Part shown: piece after piece, positions 1-6,743 of the stretch
Layout: each line of letters starts with the position of its first letter
Numbering within the stretch: the first letter of the stretch is position 1
From: Gammaproteobacteria bacterium
GTDB taxonomy: Bacteria > Pseudomonadota > Gammaproteobacteria > SZUA-152
Length of the DNA: 6,956 bases
Assembly: GCA_030617485.1 (NCBI GenBank)
Contig: JAUWVK010000082.1
Coordinates: 1-6,956 of the forward strand
Direction: 5' to 3'
Notes under the pieces: generated by a model
What the model was told of the DNA's origin: nothing
What the model saw: the letters and a program-made list of their open reading frames with translations, nothing else
The model's database searches: none
Program-made: the position numbers and the translations under genes

Positions 1-365
1 GTAGGTTTATTTACTGCAGATTTAATCAAATCGGTGAGCTGATTACCTTTTTCCATGGAACTGTCATAGACAAATATCAGCTTTGGAGTCGTTCTTAATT
101 TTAATCTCTTTGCCAGAGCACTGCGTAAAAAACCAGCCGCGTGATTCAACGCCGCCGTCGTTTCTTCGATTTTCGATTTATCGCTTAGCTCTTTACCTAA
201 AACGGTGAAAAATACACGAGCACTTTCAAATTCACGAGTAACATCAACAGCAGTTACCGTCACCATGCCAATTCTGGGATCACCCAACTCCATCTGGATC
301 AACTCAGCCATATTACGCTGAATTTGATCGGCTACCCGACGAGTGCGACTAAACTCCTTCGCCAT
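1..365 (-). CDS. rbfA: Ribosome-binding factor A (RbfA), 3' end cut off
   Basis: RbfA is a cytoplasmic KH-like (type II) protein that binds the 30S subunit late in assembly and helps 16S rRNA 5'-end maturation and cold growth. 121 codons are visible, starting MAKEFSRTRRVADQI and running without a stop to the window edge. Since E. coli RbfA is about 133 residues, probably only the last 10-20 are missing. Family landmarks are DPRIGMVTVTAV (29-40), the KH-like segment around HAAGFLRSALAKRLKLR (75-91) and PKLIFVYDSS (94-103). The ATG is chosen because the family N-terminus begins exactly there and an AGG (within AGCAGG) lies 6 bases upstream. It follows infB after 64 bases, which hold only a small inverted repeat (TGACT-3 nt-AGTCA, 410-422) and no terminator, so it should be transcribed with infB. 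truB is the usual next gene, outside this window. Confidence 0.96.
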   Translation of the reverse strand, partial: MAKEFSRTRRVADQIQRNMAELIQMELGDPRIGMVTVTAVDVTREFESARVFFTVLGKELSDKSKIEETTAALNHAAGFLRSALAKRLKLRTTPKLIFVYDSSMEKGNQLTDLIKSAVNKP

Positions 366-429
366 ATTCTACCTGCTATTCAAATTACTTTACGTTGAAG
401 AATTGCTAATGACTATAAGTCAGCAAAAC

Positions 430-2925
430 CTAAAGTGACCGTGCCACTTCAACTTGTTCAAAGACTTCGATTTGATCGCCCACTTTAACGTCATTGTAGT
501 TTTTCACACCGATACCACATTCCGTTCCAGAACGAACATCCTGCACATCATCTTTAAATCGACGCAGTGATTCCAGCTCACCCTCATAGATAACAACGTT
601 GTCACGCAGAACACGAATAGGATTGTTACGCTTAATCACACCCTCAGTCACCATACAGCCGGCAATAGAGCCGAGTTTTGGTGAGCGGAACACATCTCGC
701 ACTTCTGCCAGACCAACAATTTCTTCTTTAAACTCTGGCGCCAACATACCACTGAGAGATTGCTTAACCTCATCGATAACTTCATAAATAATACTGTAAT
801 AGTGAAGATCAATACCTTCTTCTTCAATCCGCCGTTTTGCTGAAGCATCCGCACGAACATTGAAACCAATAATGACCGCGGACGATGCCACCGCTAGATT
901 GACATCAGATTCGTTAATGCCACCAACACCGCTGGAAACAATTTTCACCCGCACTTCATCAGTAGATAATTTAGTTAGTGACTCACTCAATGCTTCAACC
1001 GAACCTTGCACGTCTGCCTTCAAAACTAGATTGAGCGTATTAACTTCACCCTCTTCCATCTGTGAAAACATACTTTCCAGTTTAGCTTTTTGTTGGCGAG
1101 CCAGTTTTAAGTCACGAATCTTACCCTGACGGAATAAGGCCACCTCACGAGCCTTACGCTCATCTGCAACAACCAGCACTTCATCACCCGCATTTGGTGC
1201 ACCGGAAAGTCCAAGCACTTCAACCGGTATAGAAGGACCGGCCTCCTTAATAGATTTACCATTTTCATCAAGCAAAGTACGCACGCGACCATGCTCCTGG
1301 CCAGCTAGAGCAATATCGCCTTTTTTCAGGGTGCCGCTTTGGACTAATACCGTCGCCACCACACCCCGGCCTTTATCAAGACGAGATTCGATAACAACAC
1401 CACGCGCAGGTCCATTCTTTACAGCTTTGAGTTCAAGCACTTCTGCCTGCAATGAAATAGCGGTTAACAAGTCATCGATGCCTTCACCCGTTTGCGCAGA
1501 GACATGAACAAACTGAGTATCGCCACCCCAGTCATCAGGAACTACTTCAGCGGCTACCAGTTCCTGCTTCACACGATCAGGCTGAGCTTCTTCTTTATCA
1601 ATTTTGTTAACGGCCACTACAATAGGCACACCAGCAGCCTTGGCATGCTGAATAGCCTCTTCTGTCTGAGGCATAACACCGTCATCGGCTGCAACCACGA
1701 GCACAATAATATCGGTTGCCTGCGCACCACGTGCCCGCATCGCGGTAAAGGCAGCATGTCCCGGTGTATCCAGGAAGGTAATAGGACCATGATCGGTTTC
1801 TACATGATATGCGCCAATGTGCTGGGTAATACCACCTGCCTCACCTGCAGCTACCTTGGCTTTTCGAATATAGTCCAGCAGTGAAGTTTTACCATGGTCA
1901 ACATGACCCATAATAGTAACCGCCGGAGCGCGTGTAACTTTCTCACCCTCTTCCTCTTCAGGTAAATCGAGGGCTTTTTCGACGGCGTCATCTTCAATCA
2001 AAACAATATTGTGGCCCATTTCTTCCACAACAATTGAAGCCGTTTCCTGATCAAGCACCTGGTTTATGGTCACCATGCTACCAAGACCCATCAAGACCTT
2101 GATGACTTCCCCGGCCTTAACCGCCATCTTTTGCGCAAGCTCTCCAACCGTAATGGTTTCAGGAACAGAAACATCCCGGACAATTGGCGCTACTGGTTTC
2201 TCAAAACCATGCTCGGTTGGCCCTGCGGCAACAGCAGCACGGCGACCACCACGAGGCTTTTTCTTGCGACGCCCTGACTTACTGGCATCAACATGCAATT
2301 CCTTACGGCCATACTTTGTGGATTTTTCTTTCTTATCGCCGCGTTTACCACCACGTTTATCGCCGCCCTTATCTGCGGGAGGCTGCGCGGGTGCTGGTGC
2401 AGCTGCTACCTTGGCCTTTTCTTCCTCAGCTTTTTTCAAAGCCTCCTGCTTAGCCTTAGTTTCGGCTTCTTCTTTTGCCTTATCTTCGGTTGCCTTTGCA
2501 CGGCGAGCACGATTTTCTTCTGCTTCTTTTTCCTGCTCTACGTGCTGCTGAGCAATCTTTTCTGATTCTTCTTTAAGACGGTCGGCCTCTTCGGATACAA
2601 CCTCGCTACGCTTCATGTAAGTACGTTTTTTGCGTACTTCCACATTAACCGTTTTACCGCGTGTTGCTGTTTTTCCCTGCCCGGATGGCTGCCTTAATTC
2701 AGTGACTGTTTTACGTTTAAGGGTGATTTTCCTTGGCTCATCTTTTTTCTCTACGGAACCCCCATGAGTATCCCGAAGAAAATCCAGAAGTTTCATCTTC
2801 TCGTCATCGCTAACGGTCTGGTCTTCTTTATCAAAGTCCATGCCCGCCTTACCCAGTTGACTGAGTAAACGGTCTACCGAAACACTTAAGACTTCAGCTA
2901 ATTGTTTTACACTTACGCCTGACAT
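430..2925 (-). CDS. infB: Translation initiation factor IF-2
   Basis: IF2 is the GTPase that places fMet-tRNA on the 30S subunit and promotes 50S joining. The 831 residues contain the full long-form architecture: an N-terminal IF2_N module (about 1-53), a long Lys/Glu/Ala-rich, probably helical charged linker (about 55-235, with an Ala/Pro stretch at 174-184 and Gly/Lys repeats after it), and a second IF2_N module (about 254-306). The G domain follows, with G1 GHVDHGKT (340-347), G2 around GGITQHIGA (364-372), G3 DTPGH (386-390), G4 NKID (440-443) and G5 SAQTGEG (476-482). Domains II and III follow ([10 protein letters not shown], about 638-647), then the fMet-binding C2 domain (about 735-831). 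All catalytic motifs are intact. The ATG is preceded by GAGGGG about 7 bases upstream, and the gene starts 18 bases after the nusA stop, so it is clearly cotranscribed. Length is typical for gammaproteobacteria (E. coli 890 residues); the difference lies in the linker. Confidence 0.99.
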   Translation of the reverse strand: MSGVSVKQLAEVLSVSVDRLLSQLGKAGMDFDKEDQTVSDDEKMKLLDFLRDTHGGSVEKKDEPRKITLKRKTVTELRQPSGQGKTATRGKTVNVEVRKKRTYMKRSEVVSEEADRLKEESEKIAQQHVEQEKEAEENRARRAKATEDKAKEEAETKAKQEALKKAEEEKAKVAAAPAPAQPPADKGGDKRGGKRGDKKEKSTKYGRKELHVDASKSGRRKKKPRGGRRAAVAAGPTEHGFEKPVAPIVRDVSVPETITVGELAQKMAVKAGEVIKVLMGLGSMVTINQVLDQETASIVVEEMGHNIVLIEDDAVEKALDLPEEEEGEKVTRAPAVTIMGHVDHGKTSLLDYIRKAKVAAGEAGGITQHIGAYHVETDHGPITFLDTPGHAAFTAMRARGAQATDIIVLVVAADDGVMPQTEEAIQHAKAAGVPIVVAVNKIDKEEAQPDRVKQELVAAEVVPDDWGGDTQFVHVSAQTGEGIDDLLTAISLQAEVLELKAVKNGPARGVVIESRLDKGRGVVATVLVQSGTLKKGDIALAGQEHGRVRTLLDENGKSIKEAGPSIPVEVLGLSGAPNAGDEVLVVADERKAREVALFRQGKIRDLKLARQQKAKLESMFSQMEEGEVNTLNLVLKADVQGSVEALSESLTKLSTDEVRVKIVSSGVGGINESDVNLAVASSAVIIGFNVRADASAKRRIEEEGIDLHYYSIIYEVIDEVKQSLSGMLAPEFKEEIVGLAEVRDVFRSPKLGSIAGCMVTEGVIKRNNPIRVLRDNVVIYEGELESLRRFKDDVQDVRSGTECGIGVKNYNDVKVGDQIEVFEQVEVARSL

Positions 2926-2943
2926 TCCGTACCCCTCGATACC

Positions 2944-4494
2944 TTAACCTTGTGGTTGTCCATCAGCTGGTTTATCTGCGGACCCTTCCTCAGCAACCCC
3001 CTCTTCTGCAAACCAGGGCGCGCGAGCTGTCATAATCAACTGAGCCGCACGCTCCTCATCCATTGCTTCAATTTCCAGCAACTCATCCACTGATTGTTCA
3101 GCAAGGTCTTCCATCGTAATAACATTATGGCTTGCCAATACAAAAGCCAGATGTTGATCCATCCCATCCATGGTCAGCAACTCTTCAGCAGGCTTTTTAT
3201 CTTCTAACACTTCTTCCTGTACCAATGCGCGCGTTAACAATACATCCTTGGAACGGTTGCGCAGTTCGGTGACTATTTCTTCATCAAACTCTTCAATCTG
3301 CAACATTTCTTCAAGTGGGACATAGGCAATTTCTTCAATACTGGTGAAACCTTCCGCCACCAGTATATTGGCAAACTCTTCATCCACGTCCAGCTGAGAC
3401 ACAAATAACTGTTGCGCGACCTGCCCTTCTTCTTCACCTTTTTCTGCCAACTGACTTTCAGACATGACATTAATCGTCCAGCCTGTTAACTCACTAGCAA
3501 GACGTACGTTTTGGCCACCGCGGCCAATGGCCTGTGACAATTGTTCGTCATCAACCGCTATATCCATGGAGTGACTTTCTTCATCGACTACAATGGACGT
3601 TACTTCAGCGGGCGACATTGCGTTAATAACAAACTGAGCAGAGTTTTCATCCCATAAAATGATGTCCACACGTTCGTCACCTAGCTCATTGGAAACAGCC
3701 CGAACACGAGAACCACGCATACCGACACAGGCACCCACAGGATCAATACGAGAGTCATTGGATTGCACTGCAATTTTAGCGCGTGAACCCGGATCACGGG
3801 CAGCACCATGGATGTCGATCAAACCTTCACCAACTTCAGGTACTTCCAGCTTAAACAATTCAATCAGCAACTCAGGCGCAGTGCGACTGATAAACAACTG
3901 AGGCCCACGCATTTCTGCACGAACATCCTTAAGATAGCCACGCAAACGATCCCCAGGCCGTACAGCCTCACGCGGGATCATCTCATCACGGGTAACGATG
4001 GCTTCAACATTTTCACCAAGATCCATAATGATGTTGCCTTTATCCATGCGCTTTACCACACCCATCATCAACTCACCGATGCGGTCTTTGTAAATTTCGA
4101 CAATCTGGGCCCGCTCGGCATCACGCACTTTTTGCACGATAACCTGCTTGGCTGCCTGTGCTGCAATACGCCCAAACTGTGCATTTTCCATAGGTTCTTC
4201 AATAAACTCGCCTACCTGAATGTCCGGGTTTTTCTTAAGCGCATAAGTCAGCTTGATCTGGGTGTCAGGATCTTCAAATTCTTCTGAGTCATCCTCGAAA
4301 ACTTCCCATACACGAAAAGTTTTGTATTCGCCCGTCTCACGGTCAATATCAACACGAGCATCGATATCCACCGGGCTCAATTTCTTACTGGCAGTTGCTA
4401 ACGCCGCTTCAATAGCCTCGAATATCGTCTCGGCATCAAGACTTTTTTCATTCGACACTGCGTCAACAACCATCAAAATTTCTTTGCTATTCAT
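2944..4494 (-). CDS. nusA: Transcription termination/antitermination factor NusA
   Basis: NusA binds RNA polymerase and nascent RNA, affects pausing and intrinsic termination, and takes part in rRNA and lambda-type antitermination. The 516 residues show the RNA polymerase-binding N-terminal domain (about 1-125), an S1 domain (about 135-200), KH1 with GMRG (258-261) and KH2 with GRGG (324-327). Two acidic repeats follow: AR1 (about 363-415, containing LEEMLQIEEFDEE) and AR2 (about 438-490, containing VDELLEIEAMDEE), visibly related to each other. Both repeats together are typical of E. coli-like NusA. The protein is 21 residues longer than E. coli NusA (495), mainly through a Glu/Gly/Pro-rich tail after APWF (492-495). 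The ATG has GAGG and AGGA elements just upstream. It follows rimP by 46 bases and precedes infB by 18, with no terminator in either gap. NusA is known to autoregulate this operon in E. coli, and the leader upstream of rimP could serve that purpose here. Confidence 0.99.
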   Translation of the reverse strand: MNSKEILMVVDAVSNEKSLDAETIFEAIEAALATASKKLSPVDIDARVDIDRETGEYKTFRVWEVFEDDSEEFEDPDTQIKLTYALKKNPDIQVGEFIEEPMENAQFGRIAAQAAKQVIVQKVRDAERAQIVEIYKDRIGELMMGVVKRMDKGNIIMDLGENVEAIVTRDEMIPREAVRPGDRLRGYLKDVRAEMRGPQLFISRTAPELLIELFKLEVPEVGEGLIDIHGAARDPGSRAKIAVQSNDSRIDPVGACVGMRGSRVRAVSNELGDERVDIILWDENSAQFVINAMSPAEVTSIVVDEESHSMDIAVDDEQLSQAIGRGGQNVRLASELTGWTINVMSESQLAEKGEEEGQVAQQLFVSQLDVDEEFANILVAEGFTSIEEIAYVPLEEMLQIEEFDEEIVTELRNRSKDVLLTRALVQEEVLEDKKPAEELLTMDGMDQHLAFVLASHNVITMEDLAEQSVDELLEIEAMDEERAAQLIMTARAPWFAEEGVAEEGSADKPADGQPQG

Positions 4495-4540
4495 CTTTCC
4501 TGCCTCACAGGTCTCGTTTCACAATTTACTATTTTCGAAA

Positions 4541-4996
4541 TCAAATATCAGGTATTAGGTTTGCCTTATCTATCGCATTCAATGACAGAAGAATGTCCTT
4601 GCCATCAACTTCCAGTATTACCTGATCATTTTTAACGCCTTTCAAAGCACCCTTGAATTTCCGCTGCCCTTCCAGCGGCACCGAAAGTTTCACTCTGGCC
4701 TTATGACCCTGGAAACGTTCAAAGTGTTCCGCTGTAAACAAGGGACGATCCAACCCGGGTGATGACACCTCTAGCTGATATTTTCCCTTAATAACATCTT
4801 CCACATCCAGCACGCCGCTTAACTGATGACTAACACGCGTACAATCTTTCATTTGAATACCGTCTTCGGTATCAATATACACACGTAACAAACCATTCTG
4901 GCCTTGAATTAAAAATTCAGCACCGACCAGTTCGTACCCGAGTGAAGTAACCACGGGCTCTATAATTGCCTGTACGTTGCCGGGTGCCTGACGCAC
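4541..4996 (-). CDS. rimP: Ribosome maturation factor RimP
   Basis: RimP is needed for maturation of the 30S subunit, acting early in assembly. The 151 residues match the family length (about 150 in E. coli). The N-terminal alpha/beta domain includes GYELVGAEF (20-28) and YIDTEDGI (40-47). The hallmark motif LEVSSPGLDRPLFT lies at 75-88, followed by an SH3-like C-terminal domain (about 92-151) ending KANLIPDI. The start is GTG, supported by an AGGAG seven bases upstream and by agreement with the family N-terminus; I see no better ATG. It is the first protein gene of the rimP-nusA-infB-rbfA operon and lies behind a promoter at 5195-5223 and a structured leader. A 9-bp inverted repeat ends 14 bases before the ribosome binding site and could affect ribosome access. 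The non-ATG start may keep expression low; that is inference. Confidence 0.98.
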   Translation of the reverse strand: MRQAPGNVQAIIEPVVTSLGYELVGAEFLIQGQNGLLRVYIDTEDGIQMKDCTRVSHQLSGVLDVEDVIKGKYQLEVSSPGLDRPLFTAEHFERFQGHKARVKLSVPLEGQRKFKGALKGVKNDQVILEVDGKDILLSLNAIDKANLIPDI

Positions 4997-5021
4997 TATT
5001 TTCTCCTAAACCTTTGCGCGC

Positions 5022-5044
5022 CTGGTTAACCTGTAGTTAACCAG
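5022..5044. repeat. Perfect 9-bp inverted repeat before rimP
   Basis: CTGGTTAAC and GTTAACCAG flank a 5-base centre with no mismatch. Each arm contains the self-complementary hexamer GTTAAC, so the element can also be read as two direct GTTAACC copies 11 bp apart, one helical turn. In RNA it would fold into a stable hairpin with a UACAG loop, 14 bases upstream of the AGGAG of rimP. No U-run follows on the transcribed strand, so it is not a terminator. It could be an RNA control element at the ribosome binding site or a DNA operator. It lies well downstream of the predicted promoter, which favours the RNA reading. Confidence 0.6.
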
Positions 5045-5122
5045 CAAGCAACTAAATTCATTTACAACCACTGAGGTGCTATTTTCTATAAACAGCTTTC
5101 TCAAAACGGCTTCCTCAGAAAC

Positions 5123-5143
5123 AAAAAATGAGCCTAAGGCCCA
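5123..5143 (-). terminator. Terminator-like hairpin (possible attenuator) in the rimP leader
   Basis: On the transcribed strand TGGGCC, a TTA loop and GGCTCA form a 6-bp stem with one G-U pair, followed directly by six T. It starts about 45 bases after the predicted transcription start and more than 120 bases before rimP, so it would terminate the rimP-nusA-infB-rbfA transcript early unless it is bypassed. The stem is short with a tight loop, so termination is likely partial. An attenuator at the head of an operon encoding NusA, itself a termination factor, would make sense as autoregulation; that is inference. Confidence 0.5.
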
Positions 5144-5194
5144 CCGCATTACCGCTTCATTCTACCGATTGCATCATACCCACATAACCTGTGA

Positions 5195-5223
5195 ATTATA
5201 ACGCTCAAAGGCTCCTACGCCAA
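5195..5223 (-). promoter_or_regulatory. Sigma70-type promoter for the rimP operon
   Basis: A perfect -10 TATAAT (5195-5200) and a -35 TTGGCG (5218-5223, four of six consensus bases) are separated by exactly 17 bp. Initiation would fall near 5188. It sits between the terminator after the tRNA and the rimP leader, so the operon has its own promoter. The stretch between it and the terminator (5224-5290) holds no gene; I see only a short palindrome there, CAAGCT-1 nt-AGCTTG at 5251-5263. Confidence 0.7.
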
Positions 5224-5290
5224 GGCAAGAAAACCCGCCGAACCCTTCCGCAAGCTCAGCTTGAATTGGCCAGGCTATTTTCAAGACACC

Positions 5291-5312
5291 AAAAAAAACC
5301 TCGTTACCGAGG
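5291..5312 (-). terminator. Intrinsic terminator after the initiator tRNA
   Basis: On the transcribed strand CCTCG, a GTAA tetraloop (GNRA type) and CGAGG form a perfect 5-bp stem followed directly by eight T. It lies 102 bases beyond the tRNA 3' end and upstream of the rimP promoter, so it should separate most tRNA transcription from the rimP operon. It may also end readthrough from recO-pdxJ-acpS, since no hairpin with a T-run is visible after acpS. Confidence 0.85.
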
Positions 5313-5317
5313 CCTGT

Positions 5318-5341
5318 TGTCCTAAAACCTGCTTAAGGACA
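5318..5341. repeat. Inverted repeat in the tRNA trailer
   Basis: TGTCCT and AGGACA form perfect 6-bp arms around a 12-base loop, just upstream (in the transcribed direction) of the intrinsic terminator. As RNA it could be a processing hairpin in the tRNA precursor trailer. The arms are short, so a chance origin is possible. Confidence 0.3.
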
Positions 5342-5414
5342 GTCTTTCTTATATCTACCGGCCTGCTTGCGCATCCTTTCCTATACTCTCATGGAAAAAA
5401 TCCGAGAAAATAAT

Positions 5415-5491
<77 letters not shown>

Positions 5492-5504
5492 CCGGAAGAC
5501 GCGC

Positions 5505-5534
5505 ATTCTACCCAACTTGGGCATGTTATGACAG
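5505..5534 (-). promoter_or_regulatory. Promoter of the initiator tRNA
   Basis: The -10 TAGAAT (5505-5510, five of six) and -35 CTGTCA (5529-5534, four of six) are separated by 18 bp. The discriminator after the -10 reads GCGCGTC, the GC-rich type found in stable-RNA promoters under stringent control. Initiation would leave a 5' leader of only about 6-7 bases before the mature tRNA end. The spacer contains the inverted repeat CCCAA-1 nt-TTGGG (5511-5521), whose significance is unknown. It lies between the acpS stop and the tRNA. Confidence 0.65.
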
Positions 5535-5570
5535 TGCTTTTCGGTGTATTTACGGATGGAAGTGAGAAAG

Positions 5571-5951
5571 TTACTGAATTTCGAGAGTCACGAAGGCAAT
5601 CGCATAGTCATGCTCATCGGAAATACTAAGATGAGTACCACCGATGCTTCGAGCTTTCAGCTGTTCCAGGCCTTTGGGGCTAAAATCCAGTATAGGTTTA
5701 CCCAGCTTATCGTGAGTTACGCTAATATCCCTGAGACTAAGACCACCCCGGAACCCGGTTCCTAATGCCTTGGCTGCTGCCTCTTTGGCGGCAAATCGCT
5801 TGGCCAGAAAATGCGCTTTGCGGGCAGAAGCCTGAAATCCCTCGAATTCGTCATCGGAAAGTATTCGGCTAGCAAACCTGTCACCGTAACGCTGTAAATT
5901 TTTATCAATACGCTGGATGCGCACGATATCGGTCCCTATGCCATAAATCAT
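5571..5951 (-). CDS. acpS: Holo-[acyl-carrier-protein] synthase AcpS
   Basis: AcpS transfers the 4'-phosphopantetheine arm from coenzyme A to the conserved serine of apo acyl carrier protein, switching on fatty acid synthesis. The 126 residues equal the normal length. The N-terminal motif [15 protein letters not shown] carries the metal-binding Asp8. [14 protein letters not shown] (53-66) carries the second metal ligand Glu57 and the conserved Lys61. The C-terminal [14 protein letters not shown] (107-120) is the usual closing motif, so the enzyme looks intact. Its ATG overlaps the pdxJ TGA as ATGA, the typical sign of translational coupling; a GAGG lies about 10 bases upstream inside pdxJ. 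It is the last gene of the recO-pdxJ-acpS run, and no clear terminator follows before the tRNA promoter. Confidence 0.98.
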   Translation of the reverse strand: MIYGIGTDIVRIQRIDKNLQRYGDRFASRILSDDEFEGFQASARKAHFLAKRFAAKEAAAKALGTGFRGGLSLRDISVTHDKLGKPILDFSPKGLEQLKARSIGGTHLSISDEHDYAIAFVTLEIQ

Positions 5952-6691
5952 TCGGACTGAGCCTCACGCATCATCTGTTTCATTTCTCTAACCGCATTTT
6001 GTAGCCCTGTAAATACAGCCCTGGCCACAATCGCATGGCCAATATTCAGCTCGCGAACCCCTGGAATGGCCGCTATAACGCCAACATTATGGTAGTGCAA
6101 ACCATGGCCAGCATTAACATGCAGACCTACATCAAGACCGTGCTCTATCGCCTGTGTTACCCGGGTTAATTCAACTTGCGCCTGTTCTGGTGTAGTGGCA
6201 TCGGCAAAATGACCGGTATGAATTTCAATAACTGGTGCTCCCACTTCTGCAGCAGCATCGATTTGAACCGGGTCGGCATCGATAAACAGGGAAGCCCGAA
6301 TTCCAGCGTCTGCCAGCCGTGCGCAGGCTTCTTTTATTCGATCTCGCTGACCCGCGACATCAAGCCCCCCTTCGGTGGTCAATTCTTCTCGCCGCTCGGG
6401 CACCAGGCAACACTCTGCTGGACGAATCATCTCGGCGATAGCCAACATTTCATCCGTCACTGCCATCTCAAGATTCATGCGGGTTTGCAGAATATCTTTC
6501 AGCATCTCTACATCACGATCCTGAATATGGCGACGGTCCTCTCGCAAATGCAATGTAATAGCATCGGCCCCGGCCTGCTCGGCTTCGATTGCTGCCTGGA
6601 TTGGATCGGGATAACGCGTTCCTCGCGCCTCTCGCAATGTCGCAACGTGGTCAATATTGACGCCTAACAGAATAGTCTTTGCAGAATTCAT
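5948..6691 (-). CDS. pdxJ: Pyridoxine 5'-phosphate synthase PdxJ
   Basis: PdxJ condenses 1-deoxy-D-xylulose 5-phosphate with 3-amino-2-oxopropyl phosphate to make pyridoxine 5'-phosphate, the ring-closing step of the DXP-dependent vitamin B6 pathway. It forms a cytoplasmic TIM barrel. The 247 residues match the family. Conserved blocks are [16 protein letters not shown] (10-25), [11 protein letters not shown] (46-56), [10 protein letters not shown] (73-82, with Glu75 corresponding to the catalytic Glu), EIHTGHFA (156-163), [12 protein letters not shown] (191-202, with His196 as the catalytic histidine) and [17 protein letters not shown] (214-230). All expected active-site positions are filled. 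The ATG fits the family N-terminus, but the ribosome binding site is poor (only AAAGAA upstream). It lies 52 bases after recO and overlaps acpS by 4 bases. Confidence 0.98.
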   Translation of the reverse strand: MNSAKTILLGVNIDHVATLREARGTRYPDPIQAAIEAEQAGADAITLHLREDRRHIQDRDVEMLKDILQTRMNLEMAVTDEMLAIAEMIRPAECCLVPERREELTTEGGLDVAGQRDRIKEACARLADAGIRASLFIDADPVQIDAAAEVGAPVIEIHTGHFADATTPEQAQVELTRVTQAIEHGLDVGLHVNAGHGLHYHNVGVIAAIPGVRELNIGHAIVARAVFTGLQNAVREMKQMMREAQSE

Positions 6692-6743
6692 GGTTCTTTA
6701 AATCCGGTTTTAGTTATTTATTCTCTTAACCACGAGCCATTAA

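Larger units (their letters stand above)
4997..5188 (-). promoter_or_regulatory. Structured 5' leader of the rimP-nusA-infB operon
   Basis: About 190 bases separate the predicted transcription start from the rimP GTG, long for a simple leader. Reading in the transcribed direction there are three hairpins in a row: a terminator-like stem with U6 (5143-5123), a 7-bp stem with one G-U pair and a 5-base loop (5096-5078) enclosed by a CTGAGG/CCTCAG pairing (5118-5113 with 5076-5071), and a perfect 9-bp stem (5044-5022). The last is followed by the rimP ribosome binding site. I recall that a RimP-leader attenuator family has been proposed in other gammaproteobacteria by premature-terminator searches, and that the E. 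coli metY-nusA transcript is cut by RNase III in this region. I cannot check whether this sequence matches either. The structures were found by eye, without energy calculation. Confidence 0.55.

Noticed and set aside
2066..2551. 161-codon open frame on the plus strand
   Set aside because: It is antisense to the Lys/Glu/Ala-rich linker of infB. The biased codon content of that linker keeps the opposite strand free of stops, and the predicted Ser/Ala/Phe-rich product resembles no family I know.
2500..2620. Internal start for a short IF2 form, as in E. coli
   Set aside because: The only ATG in the linker (residue 104) has no ribosome binding site, and the valines inspected nearby use GTA or GTT rather than GTG.
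2619..2639. AAGTACG/CGTACTT inverted repeat around A6 in infB, resembling a frameshift signal
   Set aside because: The AAAAAAC heptamer is in the wrong register for -1 slippage (frame reads AAA AAA CGT), the run is inside the loop, and IF2 continues in one frame.
3808..4287. 159-codon plus-strand frame inside nusA
   Set aside because: The opposite strand encodes a complete NusA with all domains. This frame has no ribosome binding site or recognisable motif.
5089..5096. boxA-like GCTGTTTA in the rimP leader
   Set aside because: It differs from GCTCTTTA at one position, lies inside a hairpin arm and has no boxB partner. An AT-rich 8-mer this close to consensus is expected by chance.
6176..6667. 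163-codon plus-strand frame inside pdxJ
   Set aside because: It is a shadow of intact pdxJ, and its product shows no family resemblance.
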